Position numbers and translations under genes: made by a program. A stretch of 64,000 nt of DNA from Macropodus opercularis (lineage: Eukaryota; Chordata; Actinopteri; Anabantiformes; Osphronemidae): assembly GCA_030770545.1 (NCBI GenBank), contig CM061092.1:18725501-18789500 (forward strand), given 5' to 3'. The notes under the pieces were generated by a model that did no database searches, was not told the DNA's origin, and worked only from the letters and a program-made list of their open reading frames with translations. This document shows positions 32,891 to 44,991 of the stretch, piece by piece. Numbering within the stretch: the stretch's first letter is position 1; every line of letters begins with the position of its first letter.

Positions 32891-33205
32891 AAACGCTCTG
32901 AGGCCAACAAAGCGTAACCTCTCAAAGTGCAGATATGTAGCGAATTCCCGTACGACTTCAAGTTTCTCATGAATCCACTAGTGCCCCATGTGTATGATTC
33001 TACCTCACGCTGAGCCGTAACAATCAAGTAGGTTGTGTGGAAGCACCTTTGGTTGCACTCTGAGCTATACCTGCGTAGGCATTGTCCACACACTTCTTTG
33101 TATTATAGGTTTGGAGCTTGGGTACAATACAATTTCTTTCTCCTAAGCTTCTGCCATTACACGGAACACTTAACTACACCCTAGTAGTAAACTAAAGGCT
33201 GTTTT

Positions 33206-33278
33206 CGAGCTAGCCAGGAGTCGAACCTAGAATCTTCTGATCCGAAGTCAGACGCGTTATCCATTACGCCACTAGCCC
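33206..33278 (-). tRNA. tRNA-Arg(TCG), unit 3
   Basis: Intact copy, same sequence as in unit 2. Confidence 0.93.
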
Positions 33279-33377
33279 TGCTTTAGCTTGTGCACACATG
33301 TCGCAACATTGCCTGTACGCGATTGACAGCGACAAAGAGCATTGCATTGAACACCAAAACAAAGAAGAAGGTATCAG

Positions 33378-33449
33378 TGCCGTGACCCGGATTCGAACCA
33401 GGGTTGCTGCGGCCACAACGCAGAGTACTGACCACTATACGATCACGGC
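33378..33449 (-). tRNA. tRNA-His(GTG), unit 3
   Basis: Intact copy of the unit 2 variant class (CCTGG T stem, GTCAG D loop). Confidence 0.95.
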
Positions 33450-33521
33450 TGGGTTGCTGCAACTGTGCCTCCGTGCGAGGTAAACAACTAGTCCTTATTA
33501 CATCCAACTAAAGGCTGTTTT

Positions 33522-33594
33522 CGAGCTAGCCAGGAGTCGAACCTAGAATCTTCTGATCCGTAGTCAGACGCGTTATCCATTGCTCCACTAGCGC
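33522..33594 (-). tRNA. tRNA-Arg(ACG), unit 3, mutated
   Basis: The acceptor begins GCGCTAG instead of GGGCTAG, so the second pair becomes C-T, and the D arm has GGAGCAATGG instead of GGCGCAATGG. The anticodon ACG is kept. Folding is likely weakened. The same changes occur in unit 4. Confidence 0.85.
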
Positions 33595-34055
33595 TGCGTT
33601 TGGGAGTGCATAGGTGTCACAATATTGCCTATACATCGTTGACAGGCAAACAAATATCTTCCCCCAGTTGTGGAGTTTGTCAGTTATCTGACAGTTTGCG
33701 AAGGTCGCAGGCGGCAAGAAAAGAAGCAGTAGTCATGTGTGTAGTTCTGAACTTTGCAACAACAAGCATAGCATTGAATGCAATACATAATTGTCACAAC
33801 ATTGCATGTACCTGCTTAATATCGACAAAAATCTTCCTGCACGTACACGTTTACTGAGTTTGGCACTTATGTGACTGCTCGTGAAGGTTGCAGGTGTCAG
33901 AAAGTGGACCAGACGTCTTTGTGTGTAGTTGTAATCTTTGTAACAGGAAGCATAGCATTTAATGCAATGATCACCAAAACAAACAAGTTAAGGGACGTCA
34001 CAGTGACGAGACTGGGATTCGAACCGCAAATGCTGCAGTTTCTGACCGGCTCTCA

Positions 34056-34127
34056 AGCAGAGTGGCGCAGCGGAAGCGTGCTGGGCCCATAACCCAGAGG
34101 TCGATGGATCGAAACCATCCTCTGCTA
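34056..34127 (+). tRNA. Initiator tRNA-Met(CAT), unit 3
   Basis: Intact copy. Confidence 0.97.
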
Positions 34128-34346
34128 ATTGCGTTAGTGTTCGCCGTCAAGCTGTGTGATTAACACAGGGTATATGTTTTTGCCCTTTGCATTAAAGCAC
34201 AAGTGTTCAGGGTTCTTTCCACCTCTTAATGGTTCAGCGATCTGTATGTAAAGCCACTGTGGACATTCCACCCCGAGTCGCCCGTCTCAGGCCAGCCTGG
34301 CATTAGTGCTTTCTTTGTTAGCCATGCATCAATTGCTTCCTTTTAA

Positions 34347-34428
34347 GGTAGTGTGGCCGAGTGGTCTAAGGCGCTGGATTTAGGCTCCAGTCTCAATTGA
34401 GGCGTGGGTTCAAATCCCACCGCTGCCA
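34347..34428 (+). tRNA. tRNA-Leu(TAG), unit 3
   Basis: Intact copy, followed directly by TTTTT. Confidence 0.96.
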
Positions 34429-35658
34429 TTTTTGCATCTTCCGGGAGGCAATAGCAGGCAGTAATCTCCATGAACGTTTAGTGGGTGACTGGGCCGTCAA
34501 GCTTGACGTGTAGCTGGGTTTAGGCTCCAGTCCCAATTGAGGCATGGCTTCAAATCCAACCACTGAAATTTGCGTAGTTAGTCCGTGAGTGACTGAGCTT
34601 TGAAAGTTTTTAAAAAAAAAAAATCAGATGGTGTTCATGAGAGAGAGCAGCTGACTGCAGTCCTTGAGAAGCCCGTTCAACTTAGCGTAGAGAGTCAACA
34701 GTGGTGTGACACGTGAGTGACCGAAAATGAGATACGCTCCTGCACTTCTGTTCACCTGCGGTTCATGACAAACTGATTGCAGTAGTTGGGATGAGAAACT
34801 AAAAGTTCTTGCACAAACTGTTTTGGTATCGCAGTCTGATTGGTATTTTTCCAATGTTCTTCGGAGCGAAGGTGTGCGGCAATGGCACGGAGGACACGTG
34901 GTCAGCAAACCTTACCGTGGATTATGGAAGGCCTGCATGCAAAGACCACAACTTCCAAGACCTTTTTCTGTGGCAGTGTGGCCGAGCACCCAAGGCGCTG
35001 GATTAAGGCTCCAGTCTCATTTAAGGTGTGGGATCTCTTAGAAAGTTCTAAATTTATCAAAGCGTAACCTCACAATGTACAAACTTTCAGGCGTGGTAAA
35101 TTCTCGCATGAGTTCAAGTTTCTCACGAATCCACTAGTGCCCCATGTGTGCGATACTGCTTCACGCTGAGCTGTAACAATCAAGCAGGTTTTGTGGAAAC
35201 ACCTTTGGCCAGACACACACTTCTTTGTATAGTAAGTTTGGAGTTCAAGGATCCAAGAGGTTAGGTACAGTGTCATTTCTTTTTCGTGAACTGGTGCCTT
35301 TACACAGAACCAGTAGAAGCCTTTATTTCAAGGGGGCCCTAATGTGTAGGGGTTTCTCTTGTTTTTAAATCCGTCTGATTTGGAGAATCTATGAACAAGT
35401 AATGGTGTAGGAGGCTGTAAATTGTTCATTGTGAGTCAAAATCTACCTGCAAACACTTTAGAGTTAAGCTCTGTGTTTGAAAATACATTGCACCTAACCT
35501 CTTAGATCCTTGAACTCAAAACCTACTATACAATAAAGTGCGTGTCTGGTCAAAGGTACTTCCACAAAACCCACTTGACTGTTAGAGCTCAGCGTCAAGT
35601 AAAATTGTATGATCTGTATGTAAAGCCACTATGGATATTCCACCCTGAGTCGCCTGTC

Positions 35659-35690
35659 AAAAAAGCAATTACTGGCGTAATTGCTTTTTT
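35659..35690. repeat. Perfect palindrome, second copy
   Basis: Same 14-bp arms and TGGC loop as at 32749-32780, exactly 2910 bases further on. Confidence 0.97.
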
Positions 35691-35718
35691 GCTTTGCTTT
35701 GCTTTGCTTTGCTTTTAA

Positions 35719-35800
35719 GGTAGTGTGGCCGAGTGGTCTAAGGCGCTGGATTAAGGCTCCAGTCTCATTTGAGGCGTGGGTTCAAATCCCACCACTGCCA
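35719..35800 (+). tRNA. tRNA-Leu(AAG), unit 4
   Basis: Intact. It lacks the acceptor change of unit 3, so that change arose after the duplication of units 3 and 4 or was repaired here. Confidence 0.95.
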
Positions 35801-36115
35801 AAACGCTCTGAGGCCAACAAAGCGTAACCTCTCAAAGTGCAGATATGTAGCGAATTCCCGTACGACTTCAAGTTTCTCATGAATCCACTAGTGCCCCATG
35901 TGTATGATTCTACCTCACGCTGAGCCGTAACAATCAAGTAGGTTGTGTGGAAGCACCTTTGGTTGCACTCTGAGCTATACCTGCGTAGGCATTGTCCACA
36001 CACTTCTTTGTATTATAGGTTTGGAGCTTGGGTACAATACAATTTCTTTCTCCTAAGCTTCTGCCATTACACGGAACACTTAACTACACCCTAGTAGTAA
36101 ACTAAAGGCTGTTTT

Positions 36116-36188
36116 CGAGCTAGCCAGGAGTCGAACCTAGAATCTTCTGATCCGAAGTCAGACGCGTTATCCATTACGCCACTAGCCC
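36116..36188 (-). tRNA. tRNA-Arg(TCG), unit 4
   Basis: Intact copy. Confidence 0.93.
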
Positions 36189-36287
36189 TGCTTTAGCTTG
36201 TGCACACATGTCGCAACATTGCCTGTACGCGATTGACAGCGACAAAGAGCATTGCATTGAACACCAAAACAAAGAAGAAGGTATCAG

Positions 36288-36359
36288 TGCCGTGACCCGG
36301 ATTCGAACCAGGGTTGCTGCGGCCACAACGCAGAGTACTGACCACTATACGATCACGGC
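36288..36359 (-). tRNA. tRNA-His(GTG), unit 4
   Basis: Intact copy, same variant class as units 2 and 3. Confidence 0.95.
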
Positions 36360-36431
36360 TGGGTTGCTGCAACTGTGCCTCCGTGCGAGGTAAACAACTA
36401 GTCCTTATTACATCCAACTAAAGGCTGTTTT

Positions 36432-36504
36432 CGAGCTAGCCAGGAGTCGAACCTAGAATCTTCTGATCCGTAGTCAGACGCGTTATCCATTGCTCCACTA
36501 GCGC
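36432..36504 (-). tRNA. tRNA-Arg(ACG), unit 4, mutated
   Basis: It has the same acceptor and D-arm changes as the unit 3 copy (GCGCTAG and GGAGCAATGG). Confidence 0.85.
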
Positions 36505-36965
36505 TGCGTTTGGGAGTGCATAGGTGTCACAATATTGCCTATACATCGTTGACAGGCAAACAAATATCTTCCCCCAGTTGTGGAGTTTGTCAGTTATCTG
36601 ACAGTTTGCGAAGGTCGCAGGCGGCAAGAAAAGAAGCAGTAGTCATGTGTGTAGTTCTGAACTTTGCAACAACAAGCATAGCATTGAATGCAATACATAA
36701 TTGTCACAACATTGCATGTACCTGCTTAATATCGACAAAAATCTTCCTACACGTACACGTTTACTGAGTTTGGCACTTATGTGACTGCTCGTGAAGGTTG
36801 CAGGTGTCAGAAAGTGGACCAGACGTCTTTGTGTGTAGTTGTAATCTTTGTAACAGGAAGCATAGCATTTAATGCAATGATCACCAAAACAAACAAGTTA
36901 AGGGACGTCACAGTGACGAGACTGGGATTCGAACCGCAAATGCTGCAGTTTCTGACCGGCTCTCA

Positions 36966-37037
36966 AGCAGAGTGGCGCAGCGGAAGCGTGCTGGGCCCAT
37001 AACCCAGAGGTCGATGGATCGAAACCATCCTCTGCTA
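36966..37037 (+). tRNA. Initiator tRNA-Met(CAT), unit 4
   Basis: Intact copy. Confidence 0.97.
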
Positions 37038-37256
37038 ATTGCGTTAGTGTTCGCCGTCAAGCTGTGTGATTAACACAGGGTATATGTTTTTGCCCTTTGC
37101 ATTAAAGCACAAGTGTTCAGGGTTCTTTCCACCTCTTAATGGTTCAGCGATCTGTATGTAAAGCCACTGTGGACATTCCACCCCGAGTCGCCCGTCTCAG
37201 GCCAGCCTGGCATTAGTGCTTTCTTTGTTAGCCATGCATCAATTGCTTCCTTTTAA

Positions 37257-37338
37257 GGTAGTGTGGCCGAGTGGTCTAAGGCGCTGGATTTAGGCTCCAG
37301 TCTCAATTGAGGCGTGGGTTCAAATCCCACCGCTGCCA
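37257..37338 (+). tRNA. tRNA-Leu(TAG), unit 4
   Basis: Intact copy, followed directly by TTTTT. Confidence 0.96.
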
Positions 37339-37533
37339 TTTTTGCATCTTCCGGGAGGCAATAGCAGGCAGTAATCTCCATGAACGTTTAGTGGGTGACT
37401 GGGCCGTCAAGCTTGACGTGTAGCTGGGTTTAGGCTCCAGTCCCAATTGAGGCATGGCTTCAAATCCAACCACTGAAATTTGCGTAGTTAGTCCGTGAGT
37501 GACTGAGCTTTGAAAGTTTTTTTTAAAAAAAAA

Positions 37534-39052
37534 TCAGATGGTGTTCATGAGAGAGAGCAGCTGACTGCAGTCCTTGAGAAGCCCGTTCAACTTAGCGTAG
37601 AGAGTCAACAGTGGTGTGACACGTGAGTGACCGAAAATGAGATACGCTCCTGCACTTCTGTTCACCTGCGGTTCATGACAAACTGATTGCAGTAGTTGGG
37701 ATGAGAAACTAAAAGTTCTTGCACAAACTGTTTTGGTATCGCAGTCTGATTGGTATTTTTCCAATGTTCTTCGGAGCGAAGGTGTGCGGCAATGGCACGG
37801 AGGACACGTGGTCAGCAAACCTTACCGTGGATTATGGAAGGCCTGCATGCAATGACCACAACTTCCAAGACCTTTTTCTGTGGCAGTGTGGCCGAGCACC
37901 CAAGGCGCTGGATTAAGGCTCCAGTCTCATTTAAGGTGTGGGATCTCTTAGAAAGTTCTAAATTTATCAAAGCGTAACCTCACAATGTACAAACTTTCAG
38001 GCGTGGTGAATTCTCGCATGAGTTCAAGTTTCTCACGAATCCACTAGTGCCCCATGTGTGCGATACTGCTTCACGCTGAGCTGTATCAATCAAGCAGGTT
38101 TTGTGGAAACACCTTTGGCCAGACACACACTTCTTTGTATAGTAAGTTTGGAGTTCAAGGATCCAAGAGGTTAGGTACAGTGTCATTTCTTTTTCGTGAA
38201 CTGGTGCCTTTACACAGAACCAGTAGAAGCCTTTATTTCAAGGGGGCCCTAATGTGTAGGGGTTTCTCTTGTTTTTAAATCCGTCTGAATTGGAGAATCT
38301 ATGAACAAGTAATGGTGTAGGAGGCTGTAAATTGTTCATTGTGAGTCAAAATCTACCTGCAAACACTTTAGAGTTAAGCTCTGTGTTTGAAAATACATTG
38401 CACCTAACCTCTTAGATCCTTGAACTCAAAACCTACTATACAATAAAGTGCGTGTCTGGTCAAAGGTACTTCCACAAAACCCACTTGACTGTTAGAGCTC
38501 AGCCTCAAGTAAAATTGTATGATCTGTATGTAAAGCCACTATGGATATTCCACCCTGAGTCGCCTGTCTTAGGTCACACTGGCGTAATTGCTTTTTTGCT
38601 TTGCTTTGCTTTGCTTTTCAGGTAGTGTGGCCGAGTGGTCTAAGGCGCTGGATTAAGGCTCCAGTCTCATTTGAGGCGTGGGTTCAAATCCCACCACTGC
38701 CAAAACGCTCTGAGGCCAACAAAGCGTAACCTCTCAAAGTGCAGACATGTAGCGAATTCCCGTACGACTTCAAGTTTCTCATGAATCCACTAGTGCCCCA
38801 TGTGTATGATTCTACCTCACGCTGAGCCGTAACAATCAAGTAGGTTGTGTGGAAGCACCTTTGGTTGCACTCTGAGGCAATAGCAGGCAGTAATCTCCAT
38901 GAACGTTTAGTGGGTGACTGGGCCGTCAAGCTTGACGTGTAGCTGGGTTTAGGCTCCAGTCCCAATTGAGGCATGGCTTCAAATCCAACCACTGAAATTT
39001 GCGTAGTTAGTCCGTGAGTGACTGAGCTTTGAAAGTTTTTTTAAAAAAAAAA
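37534..39052. repeat. Array unit 5 (short)
   Basis: 1519 bp. The sequence jumps from CACTCTGAG in the Leu(AAG) 3' flank to GCAATAGCAGG before the unit boundary, removing Arg(TCG), His, Arg(ACG), iMet and Leu(TAG). Confidence 0.96.
38621..38702 (+). tRNA. tRNA-Leu(AAG), unit 5
   Basis: Intact. The upstream flank ends in TTTTCAGG rather than the usual TTTTAAGG, a mark shared only with unit 6. Confidence 0.95.
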
Positions 39053-40571
39053 TCAGATGGTGTTCATGAGAGAGAGCAGCTGACTGCAGTCCTTGAGAAG
39101 CCCGTTCAACTTAGCGTAGAGAGTCAACAGTGGTGTGACACGTGAGTGACCGAAAATGAGATACGCTCCTGCACTTCTGTTCACCTGCGGTTCATGACAA
39201 ACTGATTGCAGTAGTTGGGATGAGAAACTAAAAGTTCTTGCACAAACTGTTTTGGTATCGCAGTCTGATTGGTATTTTTCCAATGTTCTTCGGAGCGAAG
39301 GTGTGCGGCAATGGCACGGAGGACACGTGGTCAGCAAACCTTACCGTGGATTATGGAAGGCCTGCATGCAATGACCACAACTTCCAAGACCTTTTTCTGT
39401 GGCAGTGTGGCCGAGCACCCAAGGCGCTGGATTAAGGCTCCAGTCTCATTTAAGGTGTGGGATCTCTTAGAAAGTTCTAAATTTATCAAAGCGTAACCTC
39501 ACAATGTACAAACTTTCAGGCGTGGTAAATTCTCGCATGAGTTCAAGTTTCTCACGAATCCACTAGTGCCCCATGTGTGCGATACTGCTTCACGCTGAGC
39601 TGTATCAATCAAGCAGGTTTTGTGGAAACACCTTTGGCCAGACACACACTTCTTTGTATAGTAAGTTTGGAGTTCAAGGATCCAAGAGGTTAGGTACAGT
39701 GTCATTTCTTTTTCGTGAACTGGTGCCTTTACACAGAACCAGTAGAAGCCTTTATTTCAAGGGGGCCCTAATGTGTAGGGGTTTCTCTTGTTTTTAAATC
39801 CGTCTGATTTGGAGAATCTATGAACAAGTAATGGTGTAGGAGGCTGTAAATTGTTCATTGTGAGTCAAAATCTACCTGCAAACACTTTAGAGTTAAGCTC
39901 TGTGTTTGAAAATACATTGCACCTAACCTCTTAGATCCTTGAACTCAAAACCTACTATACAATAAAGTGCGTGTCTGGTCAAAGGTACTTCCACAAAACC
40001 CACTTGACTGTTAGAGCTCAGCCTCAAGTAAAATTGTATGATCTGTATGTAAAGCCACTATGGATATTCCACCCTGAGTCGCCTGTCTTAGGTCACACTG
40101 GCGTAATTGCTTTTTTGCTTTGCTTTGCTTTGCTTTTCAGGTAGTGTGGCCGAGTGGTCTAAGGCGCTGGATTAAGGCTCCAGTCTCATTTGAGGCGTGG
40201 GTTCAAATCCCACCACTGCCAAAACGCTCTGAGGCCAACAAAGCGTAACCTCTCAAAGTGCAGACATGTAGCGAATTCCCGTACGACTTCAAGTTTCTCA
40301 TGAATCCACTAGTGCCCCATGTGTATGATTCTACCTCACGCTGAGCCGTAACAATCAAGTAGGTTGTGTGGAAGCACCTTTGGTTGCACTCTGAGGCAAT
40401 AGCAGGCAGTAATCTCCATGAACGTTTAGTGGGTGACTGGGCCGTCAAGCTTGACGTGTAGCTGGGTTTAGGCTCCAGTCCCAATTGAGGCATGGCTTCA
40501 AATCCAACCACTGAAATTTGCGTAGTTAGTCCGTGAGTGACTGAGCTTTGAAAGTTTTTTTAAAAAAAAAA
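39053..40571. repeat. Array unit 6 (short)
   Basis: 1519 bp and almost identical to unit 5. It is a head-to-tail duplicate of the short unit. Confidence 0.96.
40140..40221 (+). tRNA. tRNA-Leu(AAG), unit 6
   Basis: Intact. It has the TTTTCAGG upstream mark seen in unit 5. Confidence 0.95.
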
Positions 40572-41658
40572 TCAGATGGTGTTCATGAGAGAGAGCAGCT
40601 GACTGCAGTCCTTGAGAAGCCCGTTCAACTTAGCGTAGAGAGTCAACAGTGGTGTGACACGTGAGTGACCGAAAATGAGATACGCTCCTGCACTTCTGTT
40701 CACCTGCGGTTCATGACAAACTGATTGCAGTAGTTGGGATGAGAAACTAAAAGTTCTTGCACAAACTGTTTTGGTATCGCAGTCTGATTGGTATTTTTCC
40801 AATGTTCTTCGGAGCGAAGGTGTGCGGCAATGGCACGGAGGACACGTGGTCAGCAAACCTTACCGTGGATTATGGAAGGCCTGCATGCAATGACCACAAC
40901 TTCCAAGACCTTTTTCTGTGGCAGTGTGGCCGAGCACCCAAGGCGCTGGATTAAGGCTCCAGTCTCATTTAAGGTGTGGGATCTCTTAGAAAGTTCTAAA
41001 TTTATCAAAGCGTAACCTCACAATGTACAAACTTTCAGGCGTGGTAAATTCTCGCATGAGTTCAAGTTTCTCACGAATCCACTAGTGCCCCATGTGTGCG
41101 ATACTGCTTCACGCTGAGCTGTATCAATCAAGCAGGTTTTGTGGAAACACCTTTGGCCAGACACACACTTCTTTGTATAGTAAGTTTGGAGTTCAAGGAT
41201 CCAAGAGGTTAGGTACAGTGTCATTTCTTTTTCGTGAACTGGTGCCTTTACACAGAACCAGTAGAAGCCTTTATTTCAAGGGGGCCCTAATGTGTAGGGG
41301 TTTCTCTTGTTTTTAAATCCGTCTGATTTGGAGAATCTATGAACAAGTAATGGTGTAGGAGGCTGTAAATTGTTCATTGTGAGTCAAAATCTACCTGCAA
41401 ACACTTTAGAGTTAAGCTCTGTGTTTGAAAATACATTGCACCTAACCTCTTAGATCCTTGAACTCAAAACCTACTATACAATAAAGTGCGTGTCTGGTCA
41501 AAGGTACTTCCACAAAACCCACTTGACTGTTAGAGCTCAGCCTCAAGTAAAATTGTATGATCTGTATGTAAAGCCACTATGGATATTCCACCCTGAGTCG
41601 CCTGTCTTAGGTCACACTGGCGTAATTGCTTTTTTGCTTTGCTTTGCTTTGCTTTTAA

Positions 41659-41740
41659 GGTAGTGTGGCCGAGTGGTCTAAGGCGCTGGATTAAGGCTCC
41701 AGTCTCATTTGAGGCGTGGGTTCAAATCCCACCACTGCCA
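41659..41740 (+). tRNA. tRNA-Leu(AAG), unit 7
   Basis: Intact copy. Confidence 0.95.
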
Positions 41741-42055
41741 AAACGCTCTGAGGCCAACAAAGCGTAACCTCTCAATGTGCAGACATGTAGCGAATTCCCG
41801 TACGACTTCAAGTTTCTCATGAATCCACTAGTGCCCCATGTGTATGATTCTACCTCACGCTGAGCCGTAACAATCAAGTAGGTTGTGTGGAAGCACCTTT
41901 GGTTGCACTCTGAGCTATACCTGCGTAGGCATTGTCCACACACTTCTTTGTATTACAGGTTTGGAGCTTGGGTACAATACAATTTCTTTCTCCTAAGCTT
42001 CTGCCATTACACGGAACACTTAACTACACCCTAGTAGTAAACTAAAGGCTGTTTT

Positions 42056-42128
42056 CGAGCTAGCCAGGAGTCGAACCTAGAATCTTCTGATCCGAAGTCA
42101 GACGCGTTATCCATTACGCCACTAGCCC
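42056..42128 (-). tRNA. tRNA-Arg(TCG), unit 7
   Basis: Intact copy. Confidence 0.93.
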
Positions 42129-42227
42129 TGCTTTAGCTTGTGCACACATGTCGCAACATTGCCTGTACGCGATTGACAGCGACAAAGAGCATTGCATTGA
42201 ACACCAAAACAAAGAAGAAGGTATCAG

Positions 42228-42299
42228 TGCCGTGACCCGGATTCGAACCGGGGTTGCTGCGGCCACAACGCAGAGTACTAACCACTATACGATCACGGC
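42228..42299 (-). tRNA. tRNA-His(GTG), unit 7
   Basis: Intact. It is the second variant class: fully paired T stem CCCGG/CCGGG and D loop GTTAG, the form closest to the mammalian gene. Confidence 0.96.
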
Positions 42300-42371
42300 T
42301 GGGTTGCTGCAACTGTGCCTCCGTGCGAGGTAAACAACTAGTCCTTATTACATCCAACTAAAGGCTGTTTT

Positions 42372-42444
42372 CGAGCTAGCCAGGAGTCGAACCTAGAATC
42401 TTCTGATCCGTAGTCAGACGCGTTATCCATTGCGCCACTAGCCC
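42372..42444 (-). tRNA. tRNA-Arg(ACG), unit 7
   Basis: Intact. The flank after the gene reads CCCTGCATTTGG, a mark shared with unit 11. Confidence 0.95.
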
Positions 42445-42905
42445 TGCATTTGGGAGTGCATAGGTGTCACAATATTGCCTATACATCGTTGACAGGCAAA
42501 CAAATATCTTCCCCCAGTTGTGGAGTTTGTCAGTTATCTGACAGTTTGCGAAGGTCGCAGGCGGCAAGAAAAGAAGCAGTAGTCATGTGTGTAGTTCTGA
42601 ACTTTGCAACAACAAGCATAGCATTGAATGCAATACATAATTGTCACAACATTGCATGTACCTGCTTAATATCGACAAAAATCTTCCTGCACGTACACGT
42701 TTACTGAGTTTGGCACTTATGTGACTGCTCGTGAAGGTTGCAGGTGTCAGAAAGTGGACCAGACGTCTTTGTGTGTAGTTGTAATCTTTGTAACAGGAAG
42801 CATAGCATTTAATGCAATGATCACCAAAACAAACAAGTTAAGGGACGTCACAGTGACGAGACTGGGATTCGAACCGCAAATGCTGCAGTTTCTGACCGGC
42901 TCTCA

Positions 42906-42977
42906 AGCAGAGTGGCGCAGCGGAAGCGTGCTGGGCCCATAACCCAGAGGTCGATGGATCGAAACCATCCTGTGCTA
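42906..42977 (+). tRNA. Initiator tRNA-Met(CAT), unit 7, acceptor mutant
   Basis: The 3' acceptor strand is CTGTGCT instead of CTCTGCT, giving a G-G mismatch at the fifth pair. This probably impairs the tRNA. The same change is in unit 11. Confidence 0.9.
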
Positions 42978-43196
42978 ATTGCGTTAGTGTTCGCCGTCAA
43001 GCTGTGTGATTAACACAGGGTATATGTTTTTGCCGTTTGCATTAAAGCACAAGTGTTCAGGGTTCTTTCCACCTCTTAATGGTTCAGCGATCTGTATGTA
43101 AAGCCACTGTGGACATTCCACCCCGAGTCGCCCGTCTCAGGCCAGCCTGGCATTAGTGCTTTCTTTGTTAGCCATGCATCAATTGCTTCCTTTTAA

Positions 43197-43278
43197 GGTA
43201 GTGTGGCCGAGTGGTCTAAGGCGCTGGATTTAGGCTCCAGTCTCAATTGAGGCGTGGGTTCAAATCCCACCGCTGCCA
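43197..43278 (+). tRNA. tRNA-Leu(TAG), unit 7
   Basis: Intact copy, followed directly by TTTTT. Confidence 0.96.
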
Positions 43279-43473
43279 TTTTTGCATCTTCCGGGAGGCA
43301 ATAGCAGGCAGTAATCTCCATGAACGTTTAGTGGGTGACTGGGCCGTCAAGCTTGACGTGTAGCTGGGTTTAGGCTCCAGTCCCAATTGAGGCATGGCTT
43401 CAAATCCAACCACTGAAATTTGCGTAGTTAGTCCGTGAGTGACTGAGCTTTGAAAGTTTTTTTAAAAAAAAAA

Positions 43474-44991
43474 TCAGATGGTGTTCATGAGAGAGAGCAG
43501 CTGACTGCAGTCCTTGAGAAGCCCGTTCAACTTAGCGTAGAGAGTCAACAGTGGTGTGACACGTGAGTGACCGAAAATGAGATACGCTCCTGCACTTCTG
43601 TTCACCTGCGGTTCATGACAAACTGATTGCAGTAGTTGGGATGAGAAACTAAAAGTTCTTGCACAAACTGTTTTGGTATCGCAGTCTGAGTGGTATTTTT
43701 CCAATGTTCTTCGGAGCGAAGGTGTGCGGCAATGGCACGGAGGACACGTGGTCAGCAAACCTTACCGTGGATTATGGAAGGCCTGCATGCAAAGACCACA
43801 ACTTCCAAGTCCTTTTTCTGTGGCAGTGTGGCCGAGCACCCAAGGCGCTGGATTAAGGCTCCAGTCTCATTTAAGGTGTGGGATCTCTTAGAAAGTTCTA
43901 AATTTATCAAAGCGTAACCTCACAATGTACAAACTTTCAGGCGTGGTAAATTCTCGCATGAGTTCAAGTTTCTCACGAATCCACTAGTGCCCCATGTGTG
44001 CGATACTGCTTCACGCTGAGCTGTAACAATCAAGCAGGTTTTGTGGAAACACCTTTGGCCAGACACACACTTCTTTGTATAGTAAGTTTGGAGTTCAAGG
44101 ATCCAAGAGGTTAGGTACAGTGTCATTTCTTTTTCGTGAACTGGTGCCTTTACACAGAACCAGTAGAAGCCTTTATTTCAAGGGGGCCCTAATGTGTAGG
44201 GGTTTCTCTTGTTTTTAAATCCGTCTGATTTGGAGAATCTATGAACAAGTAATGGTGTAGGAGGCTGTAAATTGTTCATTGTGAGTCAAAATCTACCTGC
44301 AAACACTTTAGAGTTAAGCTCTGTGTTTGAAAATACATTGCACCTAACCTCTTAGATCCTTGAACTCAAAACCTACTATACAATAAAGTGCGTGTCTGGT
44401 CAAAGGTACTTCCACAAAACCCACTTGACTGTTAGAGCTCAGCCTCAAGTAAAATTGTATGATCTGTATGTAAAGCCACTATGGATATTCCACCCTGAGT
44501 CGCCTGTCTTAGGTCACACTGGCGTAATTGCTTTTTTGCTTTGCTTTGCTTTGCTTTTAAGGTAGTGTGGCCGAGTGGTCTAAGGCGCTGGTTAAGGCTC
44601 CAGTCTCGTTTGAGGCGTGGGTTCAAATCCCACCACTGCCAAAACGCTCTGAGGCCAACAAAGCGTAACCTCTCAAAGTGCAGACATGTAGCGAATTCCC
44701 GTACGACTTCAAGTTTCTCATGAATCCACTAGTGCCCCATGTGTATGATTCTACCTCACGCTGAGCCGTAACAATGAAGTAGGTTGTGTGGAAGCACCTT
44801 TGGTTGCACTCTGAGGCAATAGCAGGCAGTAATCTCCATGAACGTTTAGTGGGTGACTGGGCCGTCAAGCTTGACGTGTAGCTGGGTTTAGGCTCCAGTC
44901 CCAATTGAGGCATGGCTTCAAATCAAACCATTGAAATTTGCGTAGTTAGTCCGTGAGTGACTGAGCTTTGAAAGTTTTTTAAAAAAAAAAA
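43474..44991. repeat. Array unit 8 (short)
   Basis: 1518 bp, with the common short-unit junction. It is the counterpart of unit 12 (8805 bases apart). Confidence 0.96.
44561..44641 (+). pseudogene. tRNA-Leu(AAG), unit 8, anticodon-stem deletion
   Basis: One A is missing from the anticodon stem (CTGGTTAAGGCTCCAG instead of CTGGATTAAGGCTCCAG), giving 81 bases, a 4-bp stem and an 8-base loop. The variable arm has CTCG-TT-TGAG. It is probably not functional. The same lesion is in unit 12. Confidence 0.8.

Larger units (their letters stand above)
31714..34623. repeat. Array unit 3 (long)
   Basis: 2910 bp. It carries the fold-back palindrome at 32749-32780 and five GCTTT repeats before Leu(AAG), which together account for the 8 extra bases. 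Confidence 0.96.
34624..37533. repeat. Array unit 4 (long)
   Basis: 2910 bp and nearly identical to unit 3, including the palindrome (35659-35690) and the mutated Arg(ACG). Units 3 and 4 are recent duplicates. Confidence 0.96.
40572..43473. repeat. Array unit 7 (long)
   Basis: 2902 bp with all six tRNA genes. Its markers (His AACC class, iMet acceptor G) recur 8841 or 8805 bases downstream in unit 11. Confidence 0.96.
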